Part shown: positions 17,028 through 24,927 of the stretch, one piece after another
Numbering within the stretch: position 1 is the stretch's first letter
Layout: every line of letters begins with the position of its first letter
NCBI GenBank assembly: GCA_015152565.1
Contig: SUTT01000015.1
Location: 1 to 44,119, forward strand
Reading direction: 5' to 3'
DNA: 44,119 bases
Source: Cyanobacteria bacterium SIG27
GTDB taxonomy: Bacteria; Cyanobacteriota; Vampirovibrionia; Gastranaerophilales; Gastranaerophilaceae
Translations under genes and position numbers: made by a program
Notes under the pieces: generated by a model
Seen by the model: only the letters and a program-made list of their open reading frames with translations
Databases searched by the model: none
What the model was told of the DNA's origin: nothing

Positions 17028-17444
17028 TTATTTGTGATATGGCTCATTGTTTAAAATTTTATATGCTCTATAAATCTGTTCCATTAAAATTAAAACTGCT
17101 TCTTGGTGCAAGAAAGTCAATTTTGACATTGAGAATTTGAAGTTTGATTTGTTTCTAACATTTTGAGTTAAGCCCTCTGCTCCACCAATTAAAAACATAA
17201 TTTCATTATAATATCCATCAGTTTCAATTTCTCTTAGCTTTGCTGCAAAATCAGGGCTTGAAAGTTGTTTGCCCTCGATTTCCATAGTTATTAAAAAGGC
17301 GTTTTGCTTGTTTTTAATATATTCTTCAATATTATTTACTTCAATTATTTCAACTCTACCTAAAAGGCGCTTTTGGTATTCCTTAGCGCCTTCAAGATAA
17401 AAACTTTCTTTTAATTTTGCTTCCAGTACAACTTTAATATTCAA
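17028..17444 (-). CDS. rlmH: 23S rRNA pseudouridine1915-N3 methyltransferase RlmH
   Basis: A small SPOUT-class enzyme that methylates pseudouridine 1915 in helix 69 of 23S rRNA on the assembled ribosome. At 138 residues it is slightly shorter than the E. coli protein. The signature parts are present: FLIGGAEGL (84-92), SMSKLTFLHQ (105-114), EQIYRAYKI (122-130) and the C-terminal PYHK that reaches the active site. The start is a TTG at 17442-17444 with AGGTG upstream inside the symporter tail. It sits between the symporter and the phosphorylase in one minus-strand run. Confidence 0.94.
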   Translation of the reverse strand: MNIKVVLEAKLKESFYLEGAKEYQKRLLGRVEIIEVNNIEEYIKNKQNAFLITMEIEGKQLSSPDFAAKLREIETDGYYNEIMFLIGGAEGLTQNVRNKSNFKFSMSKLTFLHQEAVLILMEQIYRAYKILNNEPYHK

Positions 17445-17447
17445 AGA

Positions 17448-18773
17448 TTACACCTTTTGTTCTATTGATTTTCCGCAAAGTAATTCATAATCCAGCTCGT
17501 TTTCATTATCTGCAATAATAGCAGCTACAACAGTGTCAGATACAACATTACAGATTGTTCTAAACATATCTAAGAATCTTTCTAGAGCAAATAATAAAGA
17601 GAAGCCTACAACCAATTGTTCCGGAGTTAAGCCGATGCCGTTTAAAACTAGGGCTATTGTGATTAAGCCGGCTCCTGGAATGCCTGCTGAAGTTGATGAA
17701 GCAACTACTGCTAAAAATGCGATTTCAACCATTAATAATGGAGTTAATTCAATTCCATACATTTGGGTTAAAAAGATTACTGCAATTGTTTGCATAATTG
17801 CAGTACCATCCATATTTAAAGTGGCACCCAAAGGAAGAACAAAAGAACAAACTCGATTTGAAATACCTACTCTTTTTTCACAACATGTAATTGTTAAAGG
17901 TAATGTTGCAGAAGATGATGCAGTACCAAAAGCAACCATTATTGCTTCTGAGATTGCTCCAAATAGTTTTCCAACAGGAACTTTTGAAAACACTTTTAGC
18001 ATAACAGGGTACACAACAAAGAATTGAAGTGCAATTGCTATACAAAAAGCAAGAACATACTTTGAAATGTTATTAAATACACTAATTCCAAAGCTTGAAA
18101 CGGCAGTTGCGGTTAAAGCAAAAACGCCAGGTGCTGCTAAATACATAATCCAATCAGTAACTTTCATTGTTGCAGCAAAAATGCTTTCAAACAATGAAAC
18201 TAATGGTCTTGAGATTTCGCCCGCACGAGTTAGGGCAATTGCAAAAATAGATGTAAATATAATAACAGGTATCATTTTTCCTGTTGCTAGTGCTTCAAAT
18301 GGGTTTTTAGGAATAATATCCATAAAAATTTGAACTAAATTTTCTCTTTGATATTGAATTGCGCTTGCAACGTATTCTTGAATATGATGTGCGATGTCTT
18401 GGTTGATTAAGGCTTTTGCGCTAGCACCAGGTTGAAGAATAATAGCAACAGCGCAAGCGATTGAAACTGCTAAAACGGTAATAATACCGTAATAAAGCAA
18501 CATTTTAGAGCCAAATTTTGTTAGTTGCTTTGAATCTCCAATGTTTGAAATACCTATTATAATTGCGCTAACCACTAATGGTAAAACTACCATTTGGATA
18601 ATATTGATGAAAGCTTCGCCAGCAAAATTTAATATTTTATAAACTTGTGGGAAATTTTCTTGTGGTACCCAACATCCAACAAGGATACCTAAAATTAAAC
18701 CTAAGAAAATATGTCCGTTTCTTTTGAAACCTAATAATAATGCAATTATAACCTGCATTGGAGCATTGTTCAT
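17448..18773 (-). CDS. Dicarboxylate/amino acid:cation symporter (Glt family)
   Basis: An inner-membrane, sodium- or proton-coupled transporter of the DAACS family with about eight membrane helices and two re-entrant hairpins. Visible motifs are the Ser-rich hairpin ASSSATLP (285-292), NMDGT in TM7 (320-324), the second hairpin SSTSAGIPGAGL (359-370) and the TM8 substrate site D402-x2-R405 ... N409 ... D413. By alignment to GltPh these match D394, R397, N401 and D405, which favours glutamate/aspartate over C4-dicarboxylates, although GltPh D390 is Glu here. It is 441 residues, normal for the family. GAGGG precedes the ATG. It leads the symporter-rlmH-phosphorylase run; no functional link among them is evident. 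Confidence 0.9.
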   Translation of the reverse strand: MNNAPMQVIIALLLGFKRNGHIFLGLILGILVGCWVPQENFPQVYKILNFAGEAFINIIQMVVLPLVVSAIIIGISNIGDSKQLTKFGSKMLLYYGIITVLAVSIACAVAIILQPGASAKALINQDIAHHIQEYVASAIQYQRENLVQIFMDIIPKNPFEALATGKMIPVIIFTSIFAIALTRAGEISRPLVSLFESIFAATMKVTDWIMYLAAPGVFALTATAVSSFGISVFNNISKYVLAFCIAIALQFFVVYPVMLKVFSKVPVGKLFGAISEAIMVAFGTASSSATLPLTITCCEKRVGISNRVCSFVLPLGATLNMDGTAIMQTIAVIFLTQMYGIELTPLLMVEIAFLAVVASSTSAGIPGAGLITIALVLNGIGLTPEQLVVGFSLLFALERFLDMFRTICNVVSDTVVAAIIADNENELDYELLCGKSIEQKV

Positions 18774-18826
18774 GCAAAAACCCTCATAATACTATTTTGA
18801 TTTATTCTACTATGTTTTAGATAAAT

Positions 18827-18856
18827 TTGCAAAGAAATTAACATAAAATTTATGAT
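18827..18856 (+). promoter_or_regulatory. Predicted sigma-70-type promoter
   Basis: TTGCAA (18827-18832), an 18-base spacer and TATGAT (18851-18856) precede the zinc-ribbon gene. The predicted start point falls only a few bases before the ATG at 18868, and no ribosome binding site is visible, so the message may be leaderless. Confidence 0.45.
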
Positions 18857-18867
18857 AATATTGTGTT

Positions 18868-19050
18868 ATGGAAAATGAAAATAAAAATAAATTTTTGGGA
18901 ATTTTGTTTGAATGTTGCAATGTTTATGGAAGAATTTACAAAAACAAAGAAGGTACATTCTATCAAGGCAGATGTCCTAAATGCATGCGAACAATTAAAA
19001 TCAAAGTTGGAGATGGTGGTACAACCTCTCGCTTTTTTAAAGCTTATTAA
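18868..19050 (+). CDS. Small zinc-ribbon protein, conserved hypothetical
   Basis: A 60-residue protein with two cysteine pairs, C16-C17 and C36-x2-C39, which could bind one metal ion. The pattern FECCNVYGRIYKN ... GRCPKC ... VGDGGTTSRFFKAY, ending in a Phe-Phe-x-Ala tail, matches a small conserved hypothetical family I recognise from several bacterial phyla, including cyanobacteria; its function is not known to me. A frame shifted by one base also runs across this stretch, but its product lacks any recognisable pattern. The gene stands alone between two minus-strand genes and may be expressed from a leaderless transcript. Confidence 0.72.
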   Translation: MENENKNKFLGILFECCNVYGRIYKNKEGTFYQGRCPKCMRTIKIKVGDGGTTSRFFKAY

Positions 19051-19083
19051 AAAATAAACCCTTGAGCTATTTTAGTCCAAGGG
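19049..19083 (-). terminator. Rho-independent terminator, minus strand
   Basis: Read on the minus strand, CCCTTG and CAAGGG (19078-19083 with 19059-19064) close a 13-base loop and are followed by TTTATTTTTT. This ends transcription of the coiled-coil gene that stops at 19114. Confidence 0.7.
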
Positions 19084-19113
19084 GGTAAATACAAAGGAAT
19101 TATATATTTATTT

Positions 19114-20139
19114 TTATCCGTTAAATGTTTTGAATACTGAATCCATTGTGTCTTCAATAACTTTTTTAACAGATTCCATTTCAGTTGAAAGTGCGGTGTG
19201 TTCTGTGTCTAGCTGTGCAATTTGTAATTCTAGCGCTCTATCTTCTTCTTGAAGTTTTTCCGTTTTAGCATTAATTCTGTCAACTTCTCTTTCGTAGAGC
19301 TGTTTTTGATAGTTGTAATTGTTTGTTGCTTCTTCGTGTGCTAGAGCATCTTCTTCTTGTTTTGTTGAAATTGAGTAGTTTTTATTAACTAATTCAGGTA
19401 AATCTTCTGATTCAATAATCTGAATTGTTGATAATCTTCCATTTGATTCTTGAGTTAGTGCCGCAATTGCTTTTGCGCTGTATGGTTTCTTTTGAGAGCC
19501 TTGGTAGTCAAATGTATATGTTCCATAATAAACATTTTTACCGTTAACATCTTCAAAAGCAGTTGAGTCTAAATCATCTTCTGAAGTGTAATATGCAATT
19601 CCATTTTTTAAATACATATAATATGTGCCAGATGTTACTCCTTGCTCTTTCATAATTGTATTTAAACCTTGATATTTTTCATAATCGGAAGTAATTTTTG
19701 TTATGGTTGAGTTGTTTGGATTGGTTTCATCGTATATATAGCTTTCGGTGCCAAGTTGAAAATTTAGGTATGAATATCCATTGGCGCCTTTTTGTGCTGT
19801 AATAACACTATCCCTTGCGCTATATGAATATGCCTTTGCAACTTCTTCTTCCCAAGTTAATGAAACGTCGTAATAGCCTGCGTATTGACCATCAGGAATT
19901 TTTGCAAAATTTTCAATTTCATAATTTTCATAAGTAGAATCAAGAGTATATGTGGTTTTCATATAATCGTTTACAACAGGAGGAGTTGGAACCTCTAATT
20001 TGTTGTATTCATCATATAAACCCATAACTTCGTTTGATAAAGCTACCCTTTGTTGGTTAATTTGTTGAACATTGTATTCAACGTTACTTTTCCTCGCAGT
20101 TAAACCAAGAAAGCGAGCTTGACTTGCTGCTAATCCCAT
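19114..20139 (-). CDS. Coiled-coil protein of unknown function (MGLAASQARFL N-terminus)
   Basis: A 341-residue protein with N- and C-terminal helices flanking a Tyr/Thr/Ser-rich middle. The N-terminus MGLAASQARFLGLTARKSN and the helix to about residue 48 (VQQINQQRVALSNEVMGLY) pair conceptually with a C-terminal coiled coil (about 265-335, EREVDRINAKTEKLQEEDR onward) that ends KVIEDTMDSVFKTFNG. This helix-in, helix-out plan resembles axial proteins of flagella or needle systems, but there is no sequence match I can name. I recognise the N-terminus as typical of hypothetical proteins in Gastranaerophilales-like genomes. No signal peptide is present. GAAAGGTGA upstream of the ATG is a strong ribosome binding site, suggesting high expression. 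Confidence 0.78.
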   Translation of the reverse strand: MGLAASQARFLGLTARKSNVEYNVQQINQQRVALSNEVMGLYDEYNKLEVPTPPVVNDYMKTTYTLDSTYENYEIENFAKIPDGQYAGYYDVSLTWEEEVAKAYSYSARDSVITAQKGANGYSYLNFQLGTESYIYDETNPNNSTITKITSDYEKYQGLNTIMKEQGVTSGTYYMYLKNGIAYYTSEDDLDSTAFEDVNGKNVYYGTYTFDYQGSQKKPYSAKAIAALTQESNGRLSTIQIIESEDLPELVNKNYSISTKQEEDALAHEEATNNYNYQKQLYEREVDRINAKTEKLQEEDRALELQIAQLDTEHTALSTEMESVKKVIEDTMDSVFKTFNG

Positions 20140-20226
20140 ATTGTCACCTTTCCTTCGTATTTATGTTTTGATATACGACAATCGAATGATAATTCTTTAG
20201 GATTATTTCTTTTTTTGTAACATTTG

Positions 20227-20255
20227 TTAACATTTCACATTATCCACGCTATAAT
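20227..20255 (+). promoter_or_regulatory. Strong sigma-70-type promoter
   Basis: TTAACA (20227-20232), a 17-base spacer and a perfect TATAAT (20250-20255) stand before the NagA-like gene. The start point should fall near 20262, only about eight bases before the ATG at 20270. Confidence 0.75.
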
Positions 20256-20269
20256 ATATATAGCTATTA

Positions 20270-21187
20270 ATGATTTATAAGGAAAAGTCAAAATTGCCTC
20301 AAAGATTGATTGATAACCACATCCATGGAAGCTTTGGAATAAACTTTAATAATGCAGGTTATGATGAAATTAAATTTGTTTTATCGGAGTTGTTTAAAAG
20401 AAATATTAAAGGTGTTTGCCCAACTTTGGTGGGGGATAGTGATGAAAAAATTTATAATCAATTAAAAATTTTTAAACAAATTCGTCTTGAACAGATGAAT
20501 GAAATTAATTCTGAGGCATTAATTCTTGGTATTCATTTAGAGGGAACTTTTTTAAATCCTCAAAAATCAGGCATTCAAGATAATAAGGTATTTAAAAAAT
20601 TAACAATAGAAAATTTTAAAAATCTTGTCAGAGATTGTGAAGATATAATCAAAATCGTAACTTTAGCGCCTGAGCTAGATATTGATTTAATTGATTATTT
20701 AAAGAAAGAAAATATCAAAGTTCAAGCAGGGCATACCCTTTCAGAGTCTTTAAGAAAATGCAGTGCTATTACTCATATTTTTAATGCAACTCCTCAAATT
20801 CACCATAGAAACTCTTCAATCACTCTTGATGCTTTGGTTGATGATGAAGTTTATTGCGAGATAATTCCTGATTTAATTCATAGTTCAAAAAATATGTTGA
20901 AATTGTTTTTTAAAGTTAAACCAAAAGACAAGGTTCTTTTAATTTCAGATAGTTTACCATCAAGCAATTATAATAGTGATATTATTTTCTGCAATAAAAA
21001 AATTAATAAAAATGGTAAAGATGAATTTGGGACTTTAGCTGGTTCAAATAAGACTTTAGATGAAATTTGTACCAATTTAATTGAAAATAAAATTCTAACC
21101 AAAGAAGATATAGACCAAATGGGCTTTAAAAATCAGATTGGATATCTTAACTTGTCTAAATATGAAATTGATATTTTAAATAGATAA
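20270..21187 (+). CDS. NagA-like N-acetylglucosamine-6-phosphate deacetylase
   Basis: An amidohydrolase-type deacetylase that would convert GlcNAc-6-phosphate to GlcN-6-phosphate and acetate, for amino-sugar use or wall recycling. Metal and catalytic positions are present: HIHG (17-20), HLEGTF with E91, AGHT with H155, THIFNATPQIHHRN with H169, LIHSS with H204 and ISDS with D227. At 305 residues it is shorter than typical NagA (about 380) because the small beta-sandwich subdomain is missing at the N-terminus and trimmed at the C-terminus. HLEGTF replaces the usual HLEGPF. The start is uncertain: ATG 20270 would have an 8-base leader, while TTG 20294 has AAGGA ten bases upstream. Confidence 0.8.
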   Translation: MIYKEKSKLPQRLIDNHIHGSFGINFNNAGYDEIKFVLSELFKRNIKGVCPTLVGDSDEKIYNQLKIFKQIRLEQMNEINSEALILGIHLEGTFLNPQKSGIQDNKVFKKLTIENFKNLVRDCEDIIKIVTLAPELDIDLIDYLKKENIKVQAGHTLSESLRKCSAITHIFNATPQIHHRNSSITLDALVDDEVYCEIIPDLIHSSKNMLKLFFKVKPKDKVLLISDSLPSSNYNSDIIFCNKKINKNGKDEFGTLAGSNKTLDEICTNLIENKILTKEDIDQMGFKNQIGYLNLSKYEIDILNR

Positions 21188-21231
21188 AAAATATGCTAGA
21201 CTTATTTTATAAGTTGTTTAGAAAGAAGAAA

Positions 21232-21717
21232 ATGAATAAAAACATAATATCAATAATATTTTTAGCTTTTGCTTTGTTTTTTGTAAATGATAATTTTACA
21301 TCTTTAAACGCAGCACCTGCAAAACCACAAACAAAAACAGTAGCTCAGCAAGAAAAAATTATCAATGCAACTTGTTTAAACGTTGTTGCTTCGCCTAATA
21401 AATATCTAAATAAAACAGTTAAAATGCAAGCAACATTTGATAAATTTTCTACTTTGGGGCTTGATTATTCAAAAGCCTTAAGAAAAAGTTCTGATTATAT
21501 CGGGATTTTAGTTCAGCGTGATGATGTTATTGATCATAATATTCCATTGTCTGAAATGAAATTATTTATGAAAAAAGAAATGGCGCAAAAGCATATTGAT
21601 TTAGATACTGGAGATAAAATCGAAATCACAGCCCATGTGTTTTCAACAGCGCTAAATGATCCTTGGCTTGATATTAAAAAATTAACAGTAATTCAAAAAG
21701 TAAAAAAGCAAAATTAA
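21232..21717 (+). CDS. Secreted protein with probable OB-like fold
   Basis: A 161-residue protein with a clear signal peptide (1 to about 27: lysine, then IISIIFLAFALFFV, then a SLNA site) and a Lys/Gln-rich mature N-terminus. The mature part contains VVASPNKYLNKTVKMQATFD, LVQRDD and GDKIEITAHVFSTALNDPW, a beta-strand pattern suggesting a five-stranded OB-like barrel as in periplasmic BOF/tRNA_anti-like proteins. That fold is my inference; function is unknown. The ATG at 21232 is chosen because the signal peptide begins there and AGAAAGAAG precedes it. It lies 44 bases after the NagA-like gene and may be cotranscribed. Confidence 0.7.
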   Translation: MNKNIISIIFLAFALFFVNDNFTSLNAAPAKPQTKTVAQQEKIINATCLNVVASPNKYLNKTVKMQATFDKFSTLGLDYSKALRKSSDYIGILVQRDDVIDHNIPLSEMKLFMKKEMAQKHIDLDTGDKIEITAHVFSTALNDPWLDIKKLTVIQKVKKQN

Positions 21718-21750
21718 TTTAAGAAAGTTATCAATTTATAGAGTTGGAAG

Positions 21751-24258
21751 ATGAATAAAAATAAAAAATATTTAACGATACATGGACACTTTTATCAGCC
21801 ACCAAGAGAAAATCCTTGGATAGAAGAAATTGAAATTCAAGATAGCGCTCATCCTCATCATGATTGGAATGAGAAAATTTGTTGGCAATGTTATGGTCCA
21901 AATAGCGTTTCTCGTATCGTTGATGGGTCAAATTCTATAATTGAAATATCTAATAACTATAAATATATGAGTTTTAATTTTGGTCCAACATTATTAAGCT
22001 GGATGGAAAAATATAATAATTCTGCATATAGAAGAATTATTCAAGCAGATATTGAATCTCGTGAAATGTATAATGGTCATGGATGTGCTATAGCTCAAGT
22101 TTATAATCATATTATTATGCCTCTTGCCAATCAAAACGATAAAATTACCCAAGTTATTTGGGGGTTAAAGGACTTTCAAAAGCGTTTTGGTAGAAATTCA
22201 GAGGGTATTTGGCTTGCTGAAACTGCCGTTGACGCTCAGACGCTTGAAGTTTTAATTGATTGTGGAGTTAAATTTACAATATTATCTCCTTATCAAGCAA
22301 AATGTGTTAATAAAATTGGCGAAAGAAACTGGCAAGATGTTTCTTGGGGGTCGATTGATCCGTCTGTTCCTTATAGATATTTTGTTGAGGGAACCGATAA
22401 GCAAAAATATATCGATTTATTTTTCTATGATGGCTCAATTTCAAAATCTGTTGCATTTGACAATTTGTTATGTGATGGCAAAAAATTCTCTTATCGCTTA
22501 AACGACGGCTTTGTTGAATCAAGAGGGCATAATGCTCAGTTAGTTAATATTGCGACTGATGGCGAAAGCTATGGACATCATACAAAATTTGGCGATATGG
22601 CGCTAGCTTATATTTTAAAAGTTGGCGCTCGTGAATTGGGCTTTGAAATCACAAATTATGCTGATTTTCTTGAAAAATATCCACCAAAATATGAAGTAGA
22701 TATTAAACCAGTAAGTGCTTGGAGCTGTGCCCATGGTGTTGATAGATGGCAAGATGATTGCGGTTGCTCAACTGGAGCACAACCTCATTGGAATCAAAAG
22801 TGGAGAAAGCCGCTTCGTCAAGCGCTTGATTATTTAAGAGATGAATTAATTAATCTTTGTTCAATTCAAGGAACAAAATATTATAAAGATTTTTGGGAAG
22901 CCAGAAATAACTATATTGATGTTATTTTAGATAGAAGCGAAGAGAGTGTTAATAATTTCTTTAAACAAAATGCAAAGAAAAATTTAAATGCTCAAGATAA
23001 AGTTAAAGCAATTAAATTAATGGAAATTCAGCGCTTTTCTCAGCTGATGTATACTAGTTGTGGCTGGTTTTTTGCAGATATTTCAGGCATTGAAACAACC
23101 CAAATTATGAAATATGCAGCAAGAGCAATGGAATTAGCTTGTGAATTTTCAAAAACAAATTACGAAAAAACATTCCTTTCTATTTTGCAAAAAGCAAAAA
23201 GTAACATTGCGGAATTTGGAAACGGAAAAGATATTTTTAATAAATGGGTTAAAACAGCAGCTGTCGGTTTTGAAAAAATTACAGCTCAATATGCTATAGA
23301 ATCATCTTTTGAAGCAGATAAAGACCTAAAAGAAACTAAGCTATATTGTTATAGTGTTAAAAGAAGCAATCTTAAAAAATACAATAACTTAGATAATATT
23401 TTATCCTTTGGTAAAGTTGATATTATTTCTGATATAACTTTTGAGAAAAAAGAAAAGTCTTATGTTATTTTACAAACTCAAAATTACGATTATTTTTGCG
23501 CCGTAAAAGATTATAAGTGTGCTGAAGATTTTAATTTGGAAGCAAAAGAAATCTCCAAGGTATTTAAAAAAGACGGAATAGTTGAAACTCTTCAGGCGAT
23601 TGAACTTTATTTTGGTTCTAAGTTCTATTCTTTAAAAGATATTCCAATTGATAGAAGAAAAAATATTTTAGAGAATATGATTCATTCTAAACTGCAAAAG
23701 ACTGCGCAGACATATCAAGATATGTATGAAAATCTTCTTCATCCGATTAGCTATTTGAACGATTTGGGGATGGATATTCCTGAAGGGTTTAGGGTTTGTG
23801 CTAAATATACATTGTTATCAAACTTGGATGAAGAATTATCAGATATTAAAAAATACGACGACAAGCATAAACTCGAAAAACTTTTAGCTCTTAGAAAATT
23901 AGCTGATAAATTTAAAATTAAATTAAACACTCCAAAAATGAGAAGTTTATTATCTTTTAATTTGTCTAAATTAATGAATAATTTACAAAGTGATGTTAAT
24001 ATTAAAAACACAAAAGAGCTTATTAATTTCTTTGAATTGTTGGAAAAATTGAAAATTGAAACAGAGATAAGTACTGCTCAAAATGTTTTTTATGAAATGT
24101 TTTGTGAAAATTTTGAAGAATTTTTTGCTTCGATTAAAGAAAAGAAAAACATTGATGTTAGAGAAATCATGCTAAATTTATTAGAAATTGGACATAAATT
24201 AAATATTAATATGAATTTCTATAAAGATAAAATTGATTCTTTAACAGGTAAAGTTTAA
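21751..24258 (+). CDS. GH57-family glycoside hydrolase with DUF3536 domain
   Basis: An 835-residue cytoplasmic enzyme of the COG1449 type (alpha-amylase/alpha-mannosidase-like). The N-terminal GH57 barrel begins ITIHGHFYQPPRENPW-like at 9-23, has the nucleophile-type motif GIWLAETAVD with E157 near 152-161, and IATDGESYGHH with D270 at 267-277, which would supply the acid/base. A DUF3536-type helical C-terminal domain (about 340-835) follows, with a CGCSTGAQPHWNQKWR segment near its start. Glucan or glycogen processing is the usual guess for the family, but the substrate is not settled. There is no signal peptide. TTGGAAG precedes the ATG. It converges on the next gene with a 4-base stop overlap. 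Confidence 0.86.
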   Translation: MNKNKKYLTIHGHFYQPPRENPWIEEIEIQDSAHPHHDWNEKICWQCYGPNSVSRIVDGSNSIIEISNNYKYMSFNFGPTLLSWMEKYNNSAYRRIIQADIESREMYNGHGCAIAQVYNHIIMPLANQNDKITQVIWGLKDFQKRFGRNSEGIWLAETAVDAQTLEVLIDCGVKFTILSPYQAKCVNKIGERNWQDVSWGSIDPSVPYRYFVEGTDKQKYIDLFFYDGSISKSVAFDNLLCDGKKFSYRLNDGFVESRGHNAQLVNIATDGESYGHHTKFGDMALAYILKVGARELGFEITNYADFLEKYPPKYEVDIKPVSAWSCAHGVDRWQDDCGCSTGAQPHWNQKWRKPLRQALDYLRDELINLCSIQGTKYYKDFWEARNNYIDVILDRSEESVNNFFKQNAKKNLNAQDKVKAIKLMEIQRFSQLMYTSCGWFFADISGIETTQIMKYAARAMELACEFSKTNYEKTFLSILQKAKSNIAEFGNGKDIFNKWVKTAAVGFEKITAQYAIESSFEADKDLKETKLYCYSVKRSNLKKYNNLDNILSFGKVDIISDITFEKKEKSYVILQTQNYDYFCAVKDYKCAEDFNLEAKEISKVFKKDGIVETLQAIELYFGSKFYSLKDIPIDRRKNILENMIHSKLQKTAQTYQDMYENLLHPISYLNDLGMDIPEGFRVCAKYTLLSNLDEELSDIKKYDDKHKLEKLLALRKLADKFKIKLNTPKMRSLLSFNLSKLMNNLQSDVNIKNTKELINFFELLEKLKIETEISTAQNVFYEMFCENFEEFFASIKEKKNIDVREIMLNLLEIGHKLNINMNFYKDKIDSLTGKV

Positions 24259-24881
24259 TTATCTATTTTTCTTGCTAAAACGGGAATATCATCTATTTTA
24301 AACATTGTTGATGTTTGAATATTATTAACATATTCCATTGCAAAAATAGAACAGATTATTGCTTCTAAAGCAGAGGCTGATAGCATATTGTCTGGCAATT
24401 CTTGAAAACCAAATTTTATTTTAAGTGAAGTTTGAAGATTTTTACAGTCAATACTTGTTCTTGATAAATAGTGTGAATTTAAACCATAAGCTTGTCTTAG
24501 CTGATTAATATCCGCTCTTATTAACTTTAACCCTTTATCTTTTAAATTTATAAAAGTCTCACTGCATCTATTGGAAACTCTGTTTGTCCAATCATTTCTG
24601 TTTATTTTAAAGTTGTCACCTAAGGCTTTATAGTTTTTTGAATGTATTCTCCATTTTCCACCAAGAAGTTTATTGTCGTATGGCACAGTTGCGCAAATTG
24701 CACTTGAATTTGTGTATGGTGAAGTTTCAAAAAAATAGTCTATATCTTGCGCATAATAAAATTTATCTAATAAAATAATATTTGAATTTCTATCTAGTAC
24801 ACAAACAGAGCTATCATAGTTTGATGAGTTCGATAGAGCTAAACCTATAAAAAAACTTTCTTTACTTGACAGACTTTGCAT
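24255..24881 (-). CDS. Hypothetical protein, DUF429-like RNase H fold
   Basis: A 208-residue protein. FFIGLALS followed by CVLDRNSNIILLDKFY is the strand-turn-strand opening of RNase H-like proteins. AICATVPYD and the late helix MLSASALEAIICSIFAMEY match the layout of DUF429-type predicted nucleases ('aIDaPl' and 'hDalDAla'), though acidic catalytic positions are not convincingly kept. The assignment is a fold-level inference. I start it at the ATG 24881: the upstream TTG 24917 would add 12 hydrophobic residues that look like a signal peptide, but those codons lie inside a near-perfect promoter. The message would therefore be essentially leaderless. Confidence 0.6.
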   Translation of the reverse strand: MQSLSSKESFFIGLALSNSSNYDSSVCVLDRNSNIILLDKFYYAQDIDYFFETSPYTNSSAICATVPYDNKLLGGKWRIHSKNYKALGDNFKINRNDWTNRVSNRCSETFINLKDKGLKLIRADINQLRQAYGLNSHYLSRTSIDCKNLQTSLKIKFGFQELPDNMLSASALEAIICSIFAMEYVNNIQTSTMFKIDDIPVLARKIDN

Positions 24882-24888
24882 AAATAAG

Positions 24889-24917
24889 AGTATAATTAAA
24901 TAAGTAGTTTTTTTCAA
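24889..24917 (-). promoter_or_regulatory. Sigma-70-type promoter, minus strand
   Basis: On the minus strand TTGAAA (24917-24912), a 17-base spacer and TATACT (24894-24889) drive the DUF429-like gene. The start point falls at about 24882, next to its ATG at 24881. The promoter settles the start by excluding the upstream TTG. Confidence 0.7.
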
Positions 24918-24927
24918 GGAAATTATT

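Noticed and set aside
17533-18333. Two plus-strand frames of 88 and 164 codons opposite the symporter
   Set aside because: Antisense to membrane-helix codons; no homology-like motif and no start signals.
24882-24917. Signal-peptide-like extension of the DUF429-like protein
   Set aside because: The codons overlap a near-consensus promoter for the same gene, so they are not transcribed as part of it.
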